Source: Apium graveolens (lineage: Eukaryota > Streptophyta > Magnoliopsida > Apiales > Apiaceae). Taken from it: DNA of 64,000 nt. Below the pieces are notes generated by a model. The model had not been told where the DNA came from. It did not search any database and was given only the letters and a program-made list of their open reading frames with translations. Positions 10,262 through 22,616 of this stretch are shown here, in pieces; position 1 is the stretch's first letter, and each line of letters begins with the position of its first letter. The DNA is taken from assembly GCF_009905375.1 (NCBI RefSeq), contig NW_027417600.1:1-64000 (forward strand). Direction: 5' to 3'. The position numbers and the translations under genes were made by a program.

Positions 10262-11236
10262 TAAAATAAGCCCATTATTTACTAAATACATTTTTTAATT
10301 ATTAGTCAGGGCCTCAAGGGCCTCATGGGGGATTGTAAATGGAAGGTTTTCTCATCCTCAACCAAGATGTGCGGAGGTGATAATGTTCAAAGTATTTTCC
10401 CACATTCACGATTGATTCTCTGTAAAGATTTTTTCAACAGAATATTCCAATAATGATCATCCACACCAATTCTCAGAAACCTGATCAGTTACCAATCGGG
10501 TTCTATGATACTTTCGTGACAAGACTGAACCGAAACCGAAAAATGTAATTAAAGTATATAGTTTCAGTTCAGTTTAAGATTTTAAGTAATTTATTTGGTT
10601 CGGTCGACGATTTTAAATAATTTGTTCAAGCGATTGATGTGTTTGATTTGTTAGAAGCTGGGGCCTAGGCCCATTTGATGTAATGAATAGTTAAAAGTGC
10701 TAGGCCCAATTATGATGTAATGGGCTATGGGTAATTATGAATAACTAGCTTAAATCCTGTGTAATGCACGGGTTCCGTTGATATTTAAAAATATTATTTA
10801 TCCCGTCATATTATAATTTTAAAATATTTATATATATATATATATATAATAATCATAAATTTGTAATTAAAATTATAGGATAACATGTGTTCATAGTTTT
10901 TAGTTTAACAACATAGCAGTTTAGGAGATATATAATACTATTTATTTATTTAAAAGAGGATAATTTGTGATTGTAGTTTAATAGTATAAGTATAACACTA
11001 TGTTCAGTAGTTTAACAATTTAGTAGTTTTGTGAATATATAACACTACTTATTTATCTTTTTTATAACAAAAAAATATGGATAATCGTTAACACTACTTA
11101 TTTATCTTTTTAATAACAAAAAATATGGATAATCGTTGTACAAATATGATTTTAAAAGTTTTGCTAAAAGGGACGGAAGGAGATATGTAATGCACGACCT
11201 GTAAAGAGCTAAACAAAAAGTTAGGGTTCACAAGCC
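10262..11236. other. Intergenic AT-rich DNA upstream of the F-box gene
   Basis: No gene seen. It contains a (TA)n tract near 10829-10847, a 49-bp tandem duplication (listed separately) and a worn Stowaway-like end near 11168-11182 (AGGGACGGAAGGAG). The F-box promoter must lie here; no sure TATA box was chosen. Confidence 0.45.
11041..11137. repeat. 49-bp tandem duplication
   Basis: AACACTACTTATTTATCTTT...ATGGATAATCGTT occurs at 11041-11089 and again, with one small length change, at 11090-11137, about 100 bp before the F-box start codon. Confidence 0.85.
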
Positions 11237-12604
11237 ATGACAAACATGCACCCCATTGAAAAAAGTAGGTCTACGAAGAAGAAGAACAAAGTGAGGCTAT
11301 CAGGCTTTTTCCAGGCTCCGCTCAGGAAGCTAAAATCCTCACAAGGTAAATTGTGCTACAAAAAATCTGTCCACAGTCAGATTTCGAATAAAACTAGTAA
11401 TATTAGTCAGATGATCTTGTTTGACAATCGTTCCCCGATTCTTAAAAAGCGCAGAAATATGCATGAAAGTCAGTTAAGTATGCGGAGTATAAACGACTTA
11501 CCTGAAGAATTACTAGCAGAAATTCTCAAACTACTTCCTGTAAAATATATATTGCGGTGTAGGTGCGTTCAGAAGTCATGGTATAATCTCGTAGGATCTG
11601 ACATGTTTATCACACTTCAGTTAAATTATCAGAAGATTCCTAATGACCATTATCCTAAATATCTATTTTTCGAGAATGATTTTACTGATGTGTTAACATT
11701 AAGGTATGATGATGTACAGTGTGAGGAATACTGTAAGCCAAAATATCCTCCGGGACTGGCTGGTGAGTCTGCGTGGCGTGCAGTATCGTATGGTTTAATC
11801 TGTGTAACTATGATTTTTGAGTTTCGTGATTGTACTAAGGAAATATATCTATGGAATCCTCTTGCTGAAAAATACAAAACTCTCCCAGATTCTCCTCTTT
11901 TAAATATAGAGACTCAGTGGAACGCTTTAGCTTTTGGGTTTGTACCAGAAATTAATGATTATGTTGTGGTACATATTGTCAAACCTCGTTTGCATTTGGG
12001 ACGCGGTGAACCTGACCCCCATTCAGTCATCATTGGTGTTTATAGTCTAAATGCGAATTCTTGGAAAAAAATATGCCAAAATAAGGTTTTTGTTAGTGAC
12101 ATTAACTGGTTTGACGCTGTTTTCATTAATGGTGCTGCATTTTGGGCAGCGGTTAGTTTGAACAGGCGTAAAATAATTCTTTGCTACGATACCAAGACAG
12201 ACAAACTTCGTGAAATCTCATTGCCTAAATGTAGTAGTGGTAGTCACACTATTCATCTACTTGGTCAATCTATTGCTTACTTTGTTTGGGACAAACGATA
12301 TGAGTATTTTGAAATCTGGATATTAAAATACTATTCCATTACTGAATTTTCATGGGAGAAGAAGATGAGTATTCGTCCAAATGAAGATATTGGTGTGGGA
12401 GTCATGGGTGTAAGGAACAATGGTGAACCAATTTTTGCAAGATCATGTAACTTGATTTCGTATAGTCTTGATAACCACTTGGCAAAGAATTTCGTTGATT
12501 CATGGGATAGTTGGACTCCTTTTCCATGTTATAAGGAAGGCTTTCCACCACCCTTTTCCATTAGGCCTTTCGTGGAGAGTCTCGTGTTACTTAATATTGA
12601 TTGA
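11237..12604 (+). CDS. F-box protein (FBA/kelch-type associated domain), intact
   Basis: A 455-codon intronless frame. Residues 1-85 are basic and low-complexity. Residues about 86-130 form an F-box (INDLPEELLAEILKLLPVKY, then RCRCVQKSWY), which binds SKP1. About 170-440 is an F-box-associated domain with family hallmarks (LICV, IYLWNPLAEKYKTLP, ALAFGFVPEINDYVVVHIV, CYDTKTDKLREISLP). By family it is the substrate-recognising subunit of an SCF E3 ubiquitin ligase; the target cannot be read from sequence. The 455-residue length is slightly above the usual ~380-410 because of the N-terminal extension. The first ATG in the frame was chosen; the paralogue at 1844 also has sequence like this extension. 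The gene is uninterrupted, unlike that paralogue. Large plant F-box families of this type evolve quickly. Confidence 0.9.
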   Translation: MTNMHPIEKSRSTKKKNKVRLSGFFQAPLRKLKSSQGKLCYKKSVHSQISNKTSNISQMILFDNRSPILKKRRNMHESQLSMRSINDLPEELLAEILKLLPVKYILRCRCVQKSWYNLVGSDMFITLQLNYQKIPNDHYPKYLFFENDFTDVLTLRYDDVQCEEYCKPKYPPGLAGESAWRAVSYGLICVTMIFEFRDCTKEIYLWNPLAEKYKTLPDSPLLNIETQWNALAFGFVPEINDYVVVHIVKPRLHLGRGEPDPHSVIIGVYSLNANSWKKICQNKVFVSDINWFDAVFINGAAFWAAVSLNRRKIILCYDTKTDKLREISLPKCSSGSHTIHLLGQSIAYFVWDKRYEYFEIWILKYYSITEFSWEKKMSIRPNEDIGVGVMGVRNNGEPIFARSCNLISYSLDNHLAKNFVDSWDSWTPFPCYKEGFPPPFSIRPFVESLVLLNID

Positions 12605-12945
12605 AGTGATACAACTAAATATCGAGTTGGAAGCTTTCTTAGTGAATGTGGATTCCTTATGAATGTCGCGGGTATGTTTTTAGTTTGTTTGATTAAGTCG
12701 ATCACTGTATGCTCGGGTTTTGCTGTTTAACTGTGTTATAGGTTTGTGAGTGATTAGTAGTTACCATTATGACAAAAGTTTATCAATAATTATTCTAAGC
12801 TTTTTTGTGCTTTTATTTATCATTTACTCTCCTGTGCATATCATCCTTCGTGCATTTTCCTTGGGAATATTATTTCTATAGTTTGTTCATATCAAAATTA
12901 CACAAAGCACTCACACACGCGCACAACCAGAGAATCACGGGTACT
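12605..12945. other. 3' flank of the F-box gene
   Basis: T-rich sequence that probably holds the F-box 3' UTR. No sure poly(A) signal was picked and no other gene seen. Confidence 0.4.
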
Positions 12946-12949
12946 ATTG

Positions 12950-13138
12950 ATATGGAATTACAAGATATTAGAAGGTCTAAGCTACAAAGACTGCGAGAAA
13001 GACTCAGATCTCAGGGGTATGCAAAGGAAGAAACGGGACATGGCTTCCAATATACTAGTGATACCAAGAACTTCCACCACAGTCAATATACCAGAGTCTA
13101 ATGACACCAGATCAAAGAAGAAATTCAGGAATGGTACC
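12950..13138 (+). pseudogene. Fragment resembling the first exon of the ankyrin-PGG family
   Basis: A plus-strand stretch encodes a charged start (DIRRSKLQRLRERLR) like the ankyrin gene start (DIERSRRSRSERLKRMR). It is followed by DNA closely matching the fragment at 33050-33270 (AGAACTTCCACCACAGTCAA.. against ATAACTTCCACTACAGCCAA..., then CTAATGACACC against CTAATGACACA). The two similarities lie in different frames, so it is broken. No ankyrin repeats follow. A weak but two-point match. Confidence 0.4.
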
Positions 13139-13141
13139 TGA

Positions 13142-14335
13142 TGCAGCCTAATTCTCCTCTTTATCTGCATTTGCAATCTTATCATTTATATAGCTACAAC
13201 GCTTTACTTACTATAATTCACTGGAAAAAAATGCATTAATAAACTCGCACTGAATCAGTTGTCAGTTTCAGTTTCTTATGTTTAAGGTGGCATTTACTTG
13301 ATCATTATTATTCAGTTGTCGAAGTTTCTTTTTCTTTCATAATAAATCAAGCTATTCGAATTTTGTATGATGCAGTGTTACATTTTCTTGCTGATGATAA
13401 CAACTGGGACAAGGGACCTGTATTATGTTTGCTGTCCTTTTACTCGGTTGGGGGTACTTGGAAATTGGAATAACAAATCATTAATTGGTTTTTTAATTTG
13501 ATGTGCCTCTAAGACCTCTTTATTGACATTGCTGGTAAAACATATATAATTTAGGGAGATTCCAAAGAAAATTGCAGTTGTCTCTTGCCTTTTTCAAATT
13601 TAGTTCTTTTCAGGAAAATTGCAGCAATTCATCTACAATGATTGGGAATAATAGCTCAAGTTTTAGATTATTGTAGAACACTATGAAGTGTGAAATATTA
13701 GGTCATCTTGCCATGGTTCGTCCATGTCCTTGCATAGATTGCCTTTACATCCAATCTTTTTGCAAGTTGCATAGATTCCTAGTAAGTACGCTCCCTTACA
13801 CCTTAAGGTTTTAAACGGGTTGGAGGTTGACAGAGAGGCTATGTACATTCAATTTAATCGTAACCACTCTTGGTAAGTAAGTCCTAGTTAACAAGGTCTG
13901 TCATCTGTTTGGTATATTAACTGTGGTGGAAGTCCTAGGACGGTTTGAACATAGACAGACAAACCTAGAATTTGCAGACAGCAACCTCATATAGAGATTT
14001 AAGCATAGTTTGTTGTAGCTTCACTCTGATTGCTATGCTATTAGCATTTAGTGTTGTTGCAAATTTTTCATAATTGTAGCATGGCACCAAAATAATGGAT
14101 ATTTAAGATTGTTTTACCTGCAAAATGTTCCAATCAACCATGCATATGCCAGAACATGTCGTGAAGGCTCGCAGTTTCATTTGGGTTCAAGTTCATAGAG
14201 TGTGTTCACAACAGTGTCTTAACTCTAGGGAGAGAGAGTTGCGAGAACTTATGTAATAACTATTATAATGTTAATGAATTATTTAAAATATTATAATGTT
14301 AAAATAAACTAAAAAATATTTAAAATCTCGTTTTA
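13142..14335. other. Unassigned intergenic DNA
   Basis: No ORF, RNA or element was recognised. Composition is ordinary plant intergenic. Confidence 0.4.
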
Positions 14336-14339
14336 AATC

Positions 14340-15012
14340 AAAGGTTGAACCAAAACCGCAAACCAAACCGCTGGTGCCGTTTGTCCGAATTCTCAAACCG
14401 CAACCGCAACCGCACCGCGTAAATCTTAAACCGCGCAAACCACACCAGGAAAATGCGGTGCGGTACGGTTTAAGCGGTTTGAGCGCTTTAAGAAAATAAT
14501 AAATTTTAATGCGGACGATTTACAATTTTCAATACATCAATAAATAAATTAATAAATAAGTTTCAAGTTGATAGTATTACTTCAAAATACAATTTTAGTA
14601 CATCTGAACCATAAACTAAAATTTCTAATTTTGTTTGGCATACACTAGATAAAATTTCAAATTATATTAGTCATTGACAAAAAAAACAATAAACGGTAGC
14701 ATCCAACCATCCACTGTAAGCTGCAACATTGCTACATAAATGCTTATTATATATATTTGTTTATATTATAAAGGGACAATAATAATATATATTTATTTAT
14801 TTATTATAAAGGTACAAGACTATTATATATATATTATAATAATATGCGGTGCGGTGCGGTTTGAACCACGGGAGCAAAGTCCAAAACCGCAAACCGCACC
14901 GCACCGCACCACGGGGTTTGACAAAAATACAAACCGCGACCGCACCACGAAAAGTTTAAACCATGCGGAGCAATGCGGTGCGGGCGGTTTGTGCGGTTTG
15001 ATGAACACTTCT
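14340..15012. mobile_element. hAT-like non-autonomous element with self-complementary CCGCA/TGCGG ends
   Basis: Two ~150-bp GC-rich blocks (14340-14490 and 14845-15005) are packed with AACCGCA and TGCGGTT motifs, each block self-complementary. They enclose a ~350-bp AT-rich core. The right end reads GCGGTTTGATGAACACTTCT, which as its complement is the AGAAGTGTTCATCAAACCGC style of plant hAT elements. The left terminus is not resolved. ORFs over it are by-products of the repeat. Confidence 0.55.
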
Positions 15013-15039
15013 AAAAGGTTCTCTCATTCCCTTTTTAAG

Positions 15040-15475
15040 GAGTCGTTTGGTTCATGAAGGGGTATCGGGTTGGAATCAGGAATAAGTTTAAAGTGGTATG
15101 TGGTTGAGGTATCATTTATGATATCACGTGTTTTGTTGAGTGCTGTAACAAATATGTTTAATTTAAATTTTGTAATCAGTAATTTTATTAATTAACATTA
15201 TTAATTTAATTTATGCTATTAATATTTTTTAAATTTATGAATTTATTTTTACATTAAATATTTGAATTTAACTACTGAAACAGTGATGAAAAATAAAGTT
15301 AATTCCTCGTACCAGTGTCTTATACACACCTCCTCCCTAAGTTATGAAAAATCATATCCGGGAGTTTAAGGAATATATAGGGTTAAAGAAAAAAAAATCA
15401 ACCAAATTTCAAGTATGGGGTTGGAATTAACGAAACTGATACCTGATTCCAGCAACCTCCGAACCAAAAGGTTTC
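15040..15475. mobile_element. MITE-like element
   Basis: Imperfect inverted termini: GTCGTTTGGTTC..GGTTGGAATCAGG on the left and CCTGATTCCAGCAACC..GAACCAAAAG on the right, around a non-coding AT-rich core of about 430 bp. Target duplication not resolved. Confidence 0.5.
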
Positions 15476-16083
15476 TATCTACAACCTTAATATATATATA
15501 TACCATTTTTAAGTGACAATTGCAGTAATACAAGGTTGTTGGACAGTTTCCAGATGTGACGAGAATTATTAAATTGGTAATAACTCTGAACGTACGCTTT
15601 TGAACTTGAATTTATTTAAAATCAATATTTTGTATAATTTTAAGTATTCTTTTAATTTTGCATAAATGAAGTTGTGCATACCACTCAAATAGCATCAAAA
15701 TAATATAATTTTGAATTACATTTCTTCGTACATTTAAAAATAACTTCAGATGATAATCTGTGTCTGCCTCGCACGAATCGTTATCCTAGTTACTTTGCGA
15801 ATACCGTAAACTAAAATTTAAACACCCCATTTTCAGAAGAATGCTCTATTCCTAACCTTAATCATTTTTTTTACCATTTCTATCATAACAAATTTATTCT
15901 CCTTCAATTTTTATCAAGTCATCCTACCAACTTTTATTATTTCTCATTAATTTTATTCATTCCATTTCATTTTTCCGGACCAAACACAAAACTAGAGATT
16001 TGTTTTCATTCCATCCACGGTATGATGGGAATATGCCGGATTTAAAGGTGATGGAAGTTGATAACTAGGAATTATATTCTCCT
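15476..16083. other. Intergenic, probable MITE debris
   Basis: AT-rich. The stretch ending in TTTTTCCGGACCAAACACAAA (near 15970-15995) resembles a MITE terminus. No gene. Confidence 0.35.
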
Positions 16084-16483
16084 ATCTCGGATGATGATGT
16101 CAACGGATGATGAAATCAGTATTTATCACATCAGTTGATCTTTGAAGAGGAAAAGGAAACAGGAACTCAAGTTCGTGAAGGACTTTATCTCAGAAGCAAT
16201 AGTATAGATTTTCTTGTTGTTAATTGAATAGGATTCCTTATACATTACTAGTTGTGCTCTATATAAAGCACAAATTAGGTTCATGCTATAAGTATTGTGA
16301 TATTATTATATCTTTTGCATAATCTAACAGCTCTCAAGGATATTTGTTCATCCTTTCGAGAGAGTATTTTTGTAATAAGTTTTTATAAGTTTAATATAAA
16401 AATTGTTGATTCTGTTGAAGCTTTGTCTAGTTGATTATATTAACTGTATTCACCCCCATCTATAATTGATTAAGGGCCTAGCA
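16084..16483 (+). repeat. 5' LTR of the SIRE-type element (truncated)
   Basis: Aligns with 32533-32931 and ends in CTAGCA. It lacks the first ~110 bp of the 3' LTR, including most of the minisatellite there. I counted about 34 differences in ~400 bp. Confidence 0.88.
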
Positions 16484-16485
16484 AT

Positions 16486-16497
16486 TGGTATCAGAAC
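16486..16497 (+). promoter_or_regulatory. Primer-binding site
   Basis: TGGTATCAGAAC three bases after the LTR end matches the TGGTATCAGAGC complement of initiator tRNA-Met with one change. Confidence 0.8.
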
Positions 16498-16543
16498 TTG
16501 CTGTTAACGTACAAACAGTTTAAGATTTGAAGATCAATCTATA

Positions 16544-18620
16544 ATGGCAGACAAAAAAGAAGAGACACAGAATCCTGAAAGTTGGTCATCAATATGAGTA
16601 GGTAAGAAGCAATCAAGGTGCCCATCCTGAAAGTGCATGAATATCCAATCTGGAAAGTCAGGATGGCCATGTGCTTGGAAGCCACAGTTTCTGAATATTT
16701 GAACAGGATCTATGATGGTCCTCACAAACCAATGAAGGTAGCTGTTTCGGTTGCAGGAGAACCAGAGAAGATGATAGACAAAGACAGGAAGGACTACTCT
16801 CCTGAAGATATCTCGTATATCATGAAGGATGTTAAGGTTAGACATATCCTGCACAGCAGTCTTGATAGTATTGTGTCCAATAGAGTCATTGGATGTAAGA
16901 CAACAAAAGAGATATGAGATGTTTTTGAAGTACAGTGTCAAGGTACAACTGTTATCAAGAAGAACAGGATTACAGTACTTACTCAAGAATATGAGCACTT
17001 TGACTCAGGGGACAATGAGTCCTTAACTGAGATCTATGACAGATTTCAGAAGTTGCTGAATGACTTATCCCTTGTCGACAAAAAATATGATTTGTAGGAC
17101 TCAAACCTGAAGTTCCTACTTGCTCTCCCTGAAAAGTGGGACTATAAAGTCACATCAATAAGGGATAACTATGTACTTGATGAAACTCCTCTAGATGAGA
17201 TCTATGGAATTTTGAAAACTCATAAACTAGAGATGGAGTAAAGAAGCAAGAGAAAAGGATCAAAATCTAGACCAGTTGCACTCAAAGTTGAAGAGAAGCC
17301 ACAGAAGAAAGCTAGGAGGAAAAGCTACTCCAAAGGGAAAGCCATGATTGCTAAGTCGGATACTAAATCATCAAATTCTGATGATGACCCAAATCCTGAT
17401 ACTGAATCAGATACTGAAGCAAGAGGAAAGGATCAAAATCTAGACCAGTTGCACTCAAAGTTGAAGAGAAGCCAGAGAAGAAAGCTAGGAGGAAAAGCTA
17501 CTCCAAAGGGAAAGCCATGATTGCTAAGTCAGATACTAAATCATAAAATTCTGATGATGACCCAAATCCTGATACTGAATCAGATACTGACAGTAATCAC
17601 AACAACAATGAAGATATGGATCAAATGGTTGTCCTACTGGTTAAGAGTTTCAAGAAGATGGTCTACAGAAACTTCAGGAAAGGGAGAAGATTTTCCATAA
17701 AAGGTTCCAGTTCGTTAAATTCTGATAAGAGGAATAACAGAAGAGATACTGATTGGAAGGAAGCTAGATCTGGAAAACCTGACAAGTCAAAAGAGAAAGA
17801 AGACATTAAACTCTGGACTAACTCAGGAAAGAAAACTCAGGAAATCTTAGAGAATGGTTGTTGGGGATCAGGATTAGGATATTCAGCTAGATCTAATTCT
17901 GATAAGAAAAATGGAGAAGAAATTGAGAAAACAGAACTAATAATAACTGATAGCAAGGTCAAATTGAACAAGGTTCAAATAAAGACCATTAAGTTTAATT
18001 CTAGTGCTAATTCTGTTAAGTCAATTCATGAGGAAGGTACTACATCAACATCTAGATCAAACTTAACTACTGAAAAGAGTGAACTAGTTCACACAAACTT
18101 AGTTAATATTGGTTCAATGACTCAGAAACAGTTTAAGCAAAAGCTGAAGGATTTATACATGAAATACAAGAGGAAAAGGTCTAGGAAAAATAGGAATGGC
18201 AAGGTAGGTGTTAATAAGAATGGAAACTATGCAATCCCACCTGATACACCTAGAAAGACCTGTTCAAACTGTGGTAGAACTAATCATCTTGCTAATTCTC
18301 GCAGGAAGAATAAAAAGATAAAAGTTGTTCCTTCTAAATCAGAGTTTAGGAATATAACAACTAGATATAAACCACATAATCCTTGTTTTCATTGTGGCAG
18401 TGTTTGGCACTCTATTTATACATATAAAGAGTATCACATTTTGTATTATGATTTTTATAAACTGAAATCCTCTTTAGTTAAAGCAAAATTTGTTTCTGCA
18501 TGTATAAATACTGATACTAAGAATGTTAACATAAACTCTGATATGAAGTCTTTTGCTGCATATGTTAACAAAAAGGCCAAAGGATCCAAGCATGTTTGGG
18601 TCCTTAAAAACACTAACTGA
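16544..18620 (+). pseudogene. gag of the SIRE-type element
   Basis: Starts ATG GCA GAC (MADKKEE) at 16544 and is stopped at once by an in-frame TGA near 16595. Homology continues in other frames: a UBN2-type gag core (YPIWKVRMAMCLE, then LALPEKWDYKVTSIRD) over about 16618-17240. A basic, low-complexity tail with two CCHC-like knuckles follows: CSNCGRTNHLANS with the last Cys lost, and CFHCGSVWHSIYTY with it changed to Tyr. Gag would form the virus-like particle. A 173-bp tandem duplication (17245-17590) lies inside. The longest open part is 17616-18620. Confidence 0.8.
17245..17590 (+). repeat. 173-bp tandem duplication within gag
   Basis: AGCAAGAGAAAAGGATCAAA at 17245 recurs as AGCAAGAGGAAAGGATCAAA at 17418; each unit ends GAATCAGATACTGA. 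The length is not a multiple of three, so it also shifts the frame. Confidence 0.88.
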
Positions 18621-18639
18621 TTCAAATTACTGATTGCAG

Positions 18640-21600
18640 GGTGATAGGAGGAATGTTCTAGTCTTGGACAATGGATGCTCAGGACAAATGACTGGTTATA
18701 AATCCCTGCTATCATAATTTGAGGAGACAGCTGGCCCAAGCATTTCTTATGGAGATGGAAAATTAGAAAAAATCTTGGTATATGGAGAAACTAAAGTTGG
18801 AAATGTCATCATTGAAAATGTAGCTCTAGTTGCAGGACTCAAGCATAATATGATCAGTGTGAGTCAAATTTGTGACAGAGGTTACCATGCCAACTTTTAC
18901 AAGGAGCATTGTGAAATTGTCAGTAAGTCTGATGGCAAGATCACATTGACTAGTGTGAGACATGCTATTTTGTATGAAGCCAGGGTCTCCACAAATTTTG
19001 AAAATTCAAAAGTTTATCTACTTAGTAGAGCATCTGTGGAAGACAGCTGAAACTGGCATAAAAGACTTTCTCACCTCAACTTCAGCTATATCAATGAACT
19101 TGTGAGGAAAGATCTTGTAAGAGGATTGCCCAATGCAGTGTTTACTCTTTATGGCTTATGTGATTCATGCTTGAAAGCCCAGCAAAGGAAGACATCTTTC
19201 AAGAGTAAAACTGAATCCTCAATTCTTGAACCATATCATCTACTTCATGTTGATCTCTTTGGTCCAGTGAATGTTATGTCTATTTCCAAGAAGAGGTATG
19301 CACTCGTAATTGTTGATAAATATACAAGATACACATTGGTGTATTTTCTACACACCAAGAATGAATCTCCATCCATTCTTGTTGATCATGTGAGGGAGCT
19401 GGAGAAAGGATCAACATACAAAGTGAAGATCATCTGAAGTGATAATGGAACGGAATTCAAGAATAGCTCTATGGAAGAGTTCTGCGAACTCAAGGGGATA
19501 AAAAAGAGTTTTCTGCTCCTGGAACTCCACAACAAAATGGAGTTGTTGAAAGAAAGAATAGAACTCTGATAAAAGTTGCAAGAACCATGCTAGAAGAAGC
19601 AAGATTGTCTACCTACTTCTGGGCTGAGACTGTGCAAACTACTTGCTTTACATAAAATGTTACATTGATCAACAAGCATGGAAAGAGACCATTCGAGATG
19701 GTGAAAGGAAAGAAGTCAAATTTGAAGTTCTTTCATATTTTTGGTTATAAATGTTTTGTTCTTAAAACTCATCCGGAGCAGCTGACCAAGTTTGATCTGA
19801 AAACTGATGAAGGAATATTTGTAGGTTATCCGTTGACTATAAAAGCCTTCATAGTTTACAATCTGAGAACAAGAACAGTCATGGAGTCTAAACATGTATC
19901 TTTTGATGATAAGAAGATAACAGGTCTAGAAGATGCAGATGACCATGACAAGTTGAGATTTGAAAGTGAAGTACCTTACGCTGAACTTTTAAATCCTGAC
20001 TCTGATACAATAAGTCCTGATATCACTTAAAGCTCTGAGGTTCCACAGTATAGTGGAAATTCTTCTGATACTGAAGCATATGTTGAGGGGGAGCAACATG
20101 ACACAAATCCAGAGACTATTGCAAGTGATTCAACTCAAGAAACATCAGTAGAAAGATCATCAGACTCATCTTCCTCAAACTCTGATGAGTCAAATACTGA
20201 TAACCATGGGAACACTGATTCAGGGGGAGCATCAAGAAATAACAGTGGTACTACTCAAAGAAATAACATAGAATTCATGGATCAAGGGGGAGGTTCTTAT
20301 TCTAGGAGTCAACTTCCATTAGCAAGAAAATGGTCTAAGTCACACACACCTGACTTAATCATTGGAAACCCTGATAGTGGTGTAAGAACAAGAAAAGCCA
20401 CTCAGAATGAATGTCTCTACCATTCTTTTTTATCTCAAACTGAACCTAAAAAGGTTGAAGAAGCTCTACAAGATGTTGACTAGGTCACAGCAATGCAAGA
20501 AGAGCTCAATAAATTTGAAAGGAACAAAGTCTGGACTTTTGTGCCAAGACCAAAGAACAGATCTGTAGTTGGCACAAAGTGGGTATTCAAAAACAAAACT
20601 GACAGCAAGGGCATTGTTACAAGGAACAAAGCAAGATTATTTACAAAGGGTTACTCACAACAAGAAGGCATTGATTATGATGAGATATTTGCTCCAGTTA
20701 CAAGGCTAGAGGCAATAAGAATATTTCTTGCCTATGCTGCTCACAAGAAGTTTAAGGTGTTCCAAATGGATGTGAAGAGTGCATTCTTAAATGGAGAACT
20801 CGAAGATGAAGTTTATGTTAAACGGCCTCCAGGGTTCATTGATCCAAAGTATCCAGATCAAGTATACTTACTGGATAAAGCACTCTATGGATTAAAGCGA
20901 GCTCCAAGGGCCTGGTACGAAACACTTGCTCTATTTCTGCTAGAGAGTGGTTTCACAAGAGGTACAATTGATAAAACTCTCTTTTATAAATACCATGGTA
21001 AGGACTTGTTATTAGTATAGATATATTTTGATGATATCATTTTTGGATCTACTAATGATAAACTCTGTGAGAGATTTGCAAAGCTAATGCAGTCCAGGTA
21101 TCAAATGAGTATGATGGGAGAATTGAGTTACTTTCTGGAGTTACAAGTCAAACAGACTAATGAAGGAACCTTCATAAATCAATCCAAATATACTAGGAAC
21201 TTACTCAAAAGATTAGGAATGCAAGACTGCTAAACTGCATCAACTCCTATGGCCACTGCAACCAAGTTAGATTTAAATACTGGTACTTCGGTGGATATAA
21301 CTAACTACAGAGGTATGATTGGCTCACTCCTATATCTGACTGCTAGTAGACCCGATATCATGTATGCTACCTGTCTCTGTGCAAGGTTCCAAGCTGACCC
21401 TATAGAACCTCATATATTAGCTGTAAAGAGAATTTTTAAGTATCTCAAAGGCACCATGAATCTGGGATTATGGTATCCTAGAGATTCAGACTTTAAGCTA
21501 ATTGGATATTCGGATGCTGATTTTGCAGGATGCAAAATAGAAAAGAAAAGTACTTCTGGAAGCTGCCAATTTCTTGGAGGCAGATTGGTTTCTTGGTATA

Positions 21601-21983
21601 GCAAGAAACAAAAATCAATTTCCACCTCAACTGCAGAAGCATAATACATTGTTGCAGGAAGCTGTTGTGCTCAGATTTTATGGATGAAGAATCAATTATT
21701 GGATTATGGGTTAGATTATTCCTCTATTCCTTTATATTGTGATAATCAAAGTGCTATTGCAATGACAGAAAATCCAATGCAGCATTCAATGACTAAGCAC
21801 ATCAGTATCAGATACCATTTCATAAGGGAACATGTGGAAGCTAGTATAGTGGAATTGGTCTTTGTTCCAACAGATCAGCAAGTAGCAGATATATTCACCA
21901 AGCCTCTCTGTGAAGCTACATTCACAAGATTGGTGAATGAATTGGGAATGATTTCAGGACAGTTCTCAAACTCTGATAATTAA
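18640..21983 (+). pseudogene. pol of the SIRE-type element, unit 1
   Basis: Protease DNGCSGQMTG (near 18670), GAG-preintegrase and integrase zinc finger WHKRLSHL..CDSC (19050-19170), integrase core VDLFGPV and SDNGTEF (near 19250 and 19440), RT ([21 protein letters not shown] at about 21028 in place of YVDD) and RNase H (DADFAGCK..KSTSG; ends at 21983). Disabled by in-frame stops before SDNGTEF, before VTAMQEE, before IYFDD, before TAS and inside AEAE. A 1-base deletion at about 19500 is absent from unit 2. The other stops are shared with unit 2, so they predate the duplication. Confidence 0.88.
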
Positions 21984-22518
21984 GTCTGCTGATATTTTTG
22001 AAGCATGGTATCTTATTATGTGTCAGTACTTGTTAAATACTGATTTTTGTGCTAAATGTTTGATGTCATGATAACATGCAAAATGTGCTAAATGATCTTA
22101 TGTGTAGATTGCATGTTAAACTATTAATTATGCTTATAAACTCTTTATTAGTTAAACTTGTTTTGACTAATAGTTTATATCAGTAGTTGTTAAATCCTGA
22201 TACTAGTAATTAAGATACTAATAATGGTCAAACCATGATTGACTCTTATACTTCATTGGTTATTTTGAATTTATTCGAAATAAATTGTTAACAATATTTT
22301 TAATTAATCAGTGAGTGGGTGGAATATCTTTTAATTGCTTAAATGAGTTAGCTACTGATGCAAGTATTTGTTGATACTTGAGTATTTACATTGGGAATAG
22401 GAATATGAAGAGATAGATTACTTTTTGCTTGCCTAGATACGTGTAATCTGTGTATGCTTATTATGTCTAATTATTGCATGGTCAATCAAAGAGTCTCTTC
22501 AGGTTCTACCTTCTTGTC

Positions 22519-22526
22519 TATAAATA
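22519..22526 (+). promoter_or_regulatory. TATA box upstream of the extra ORF, unit 1
   Basis: TATAAATA lies 91 bp before the ATG at 22617, followed by a CT/CA-rich leader (ACCCTCCACTCTC..) like a plant 5' UTR. Unit 2 has the same at 28759. Promoter activity is inferred. Confidence 0.5.
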
Positions 22527-22616
22527 CAACCCTCCACTCTCAAAAATTCTCACTGACCTGTCACTTCAATCACTTCTATTTCACGATTTCTTGAACTCAA
22601 CTCCTCAACTTCTCAA

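Noticed and set aside
12805..13101. 98-codon plus frame as a gene
   Set aside because: The first half is random hydrophobic sequence downstream of the F-box gene; only the part from about 12950 resembles the ankyrin family, and it is frame-broken.
14740..15057. 105-codon frame on plus
   Set aside because: It runs through the CCGCA/TGCGG repeat blocks and a (TA)-rich tract; composition is repeat-driven and there is no domain.
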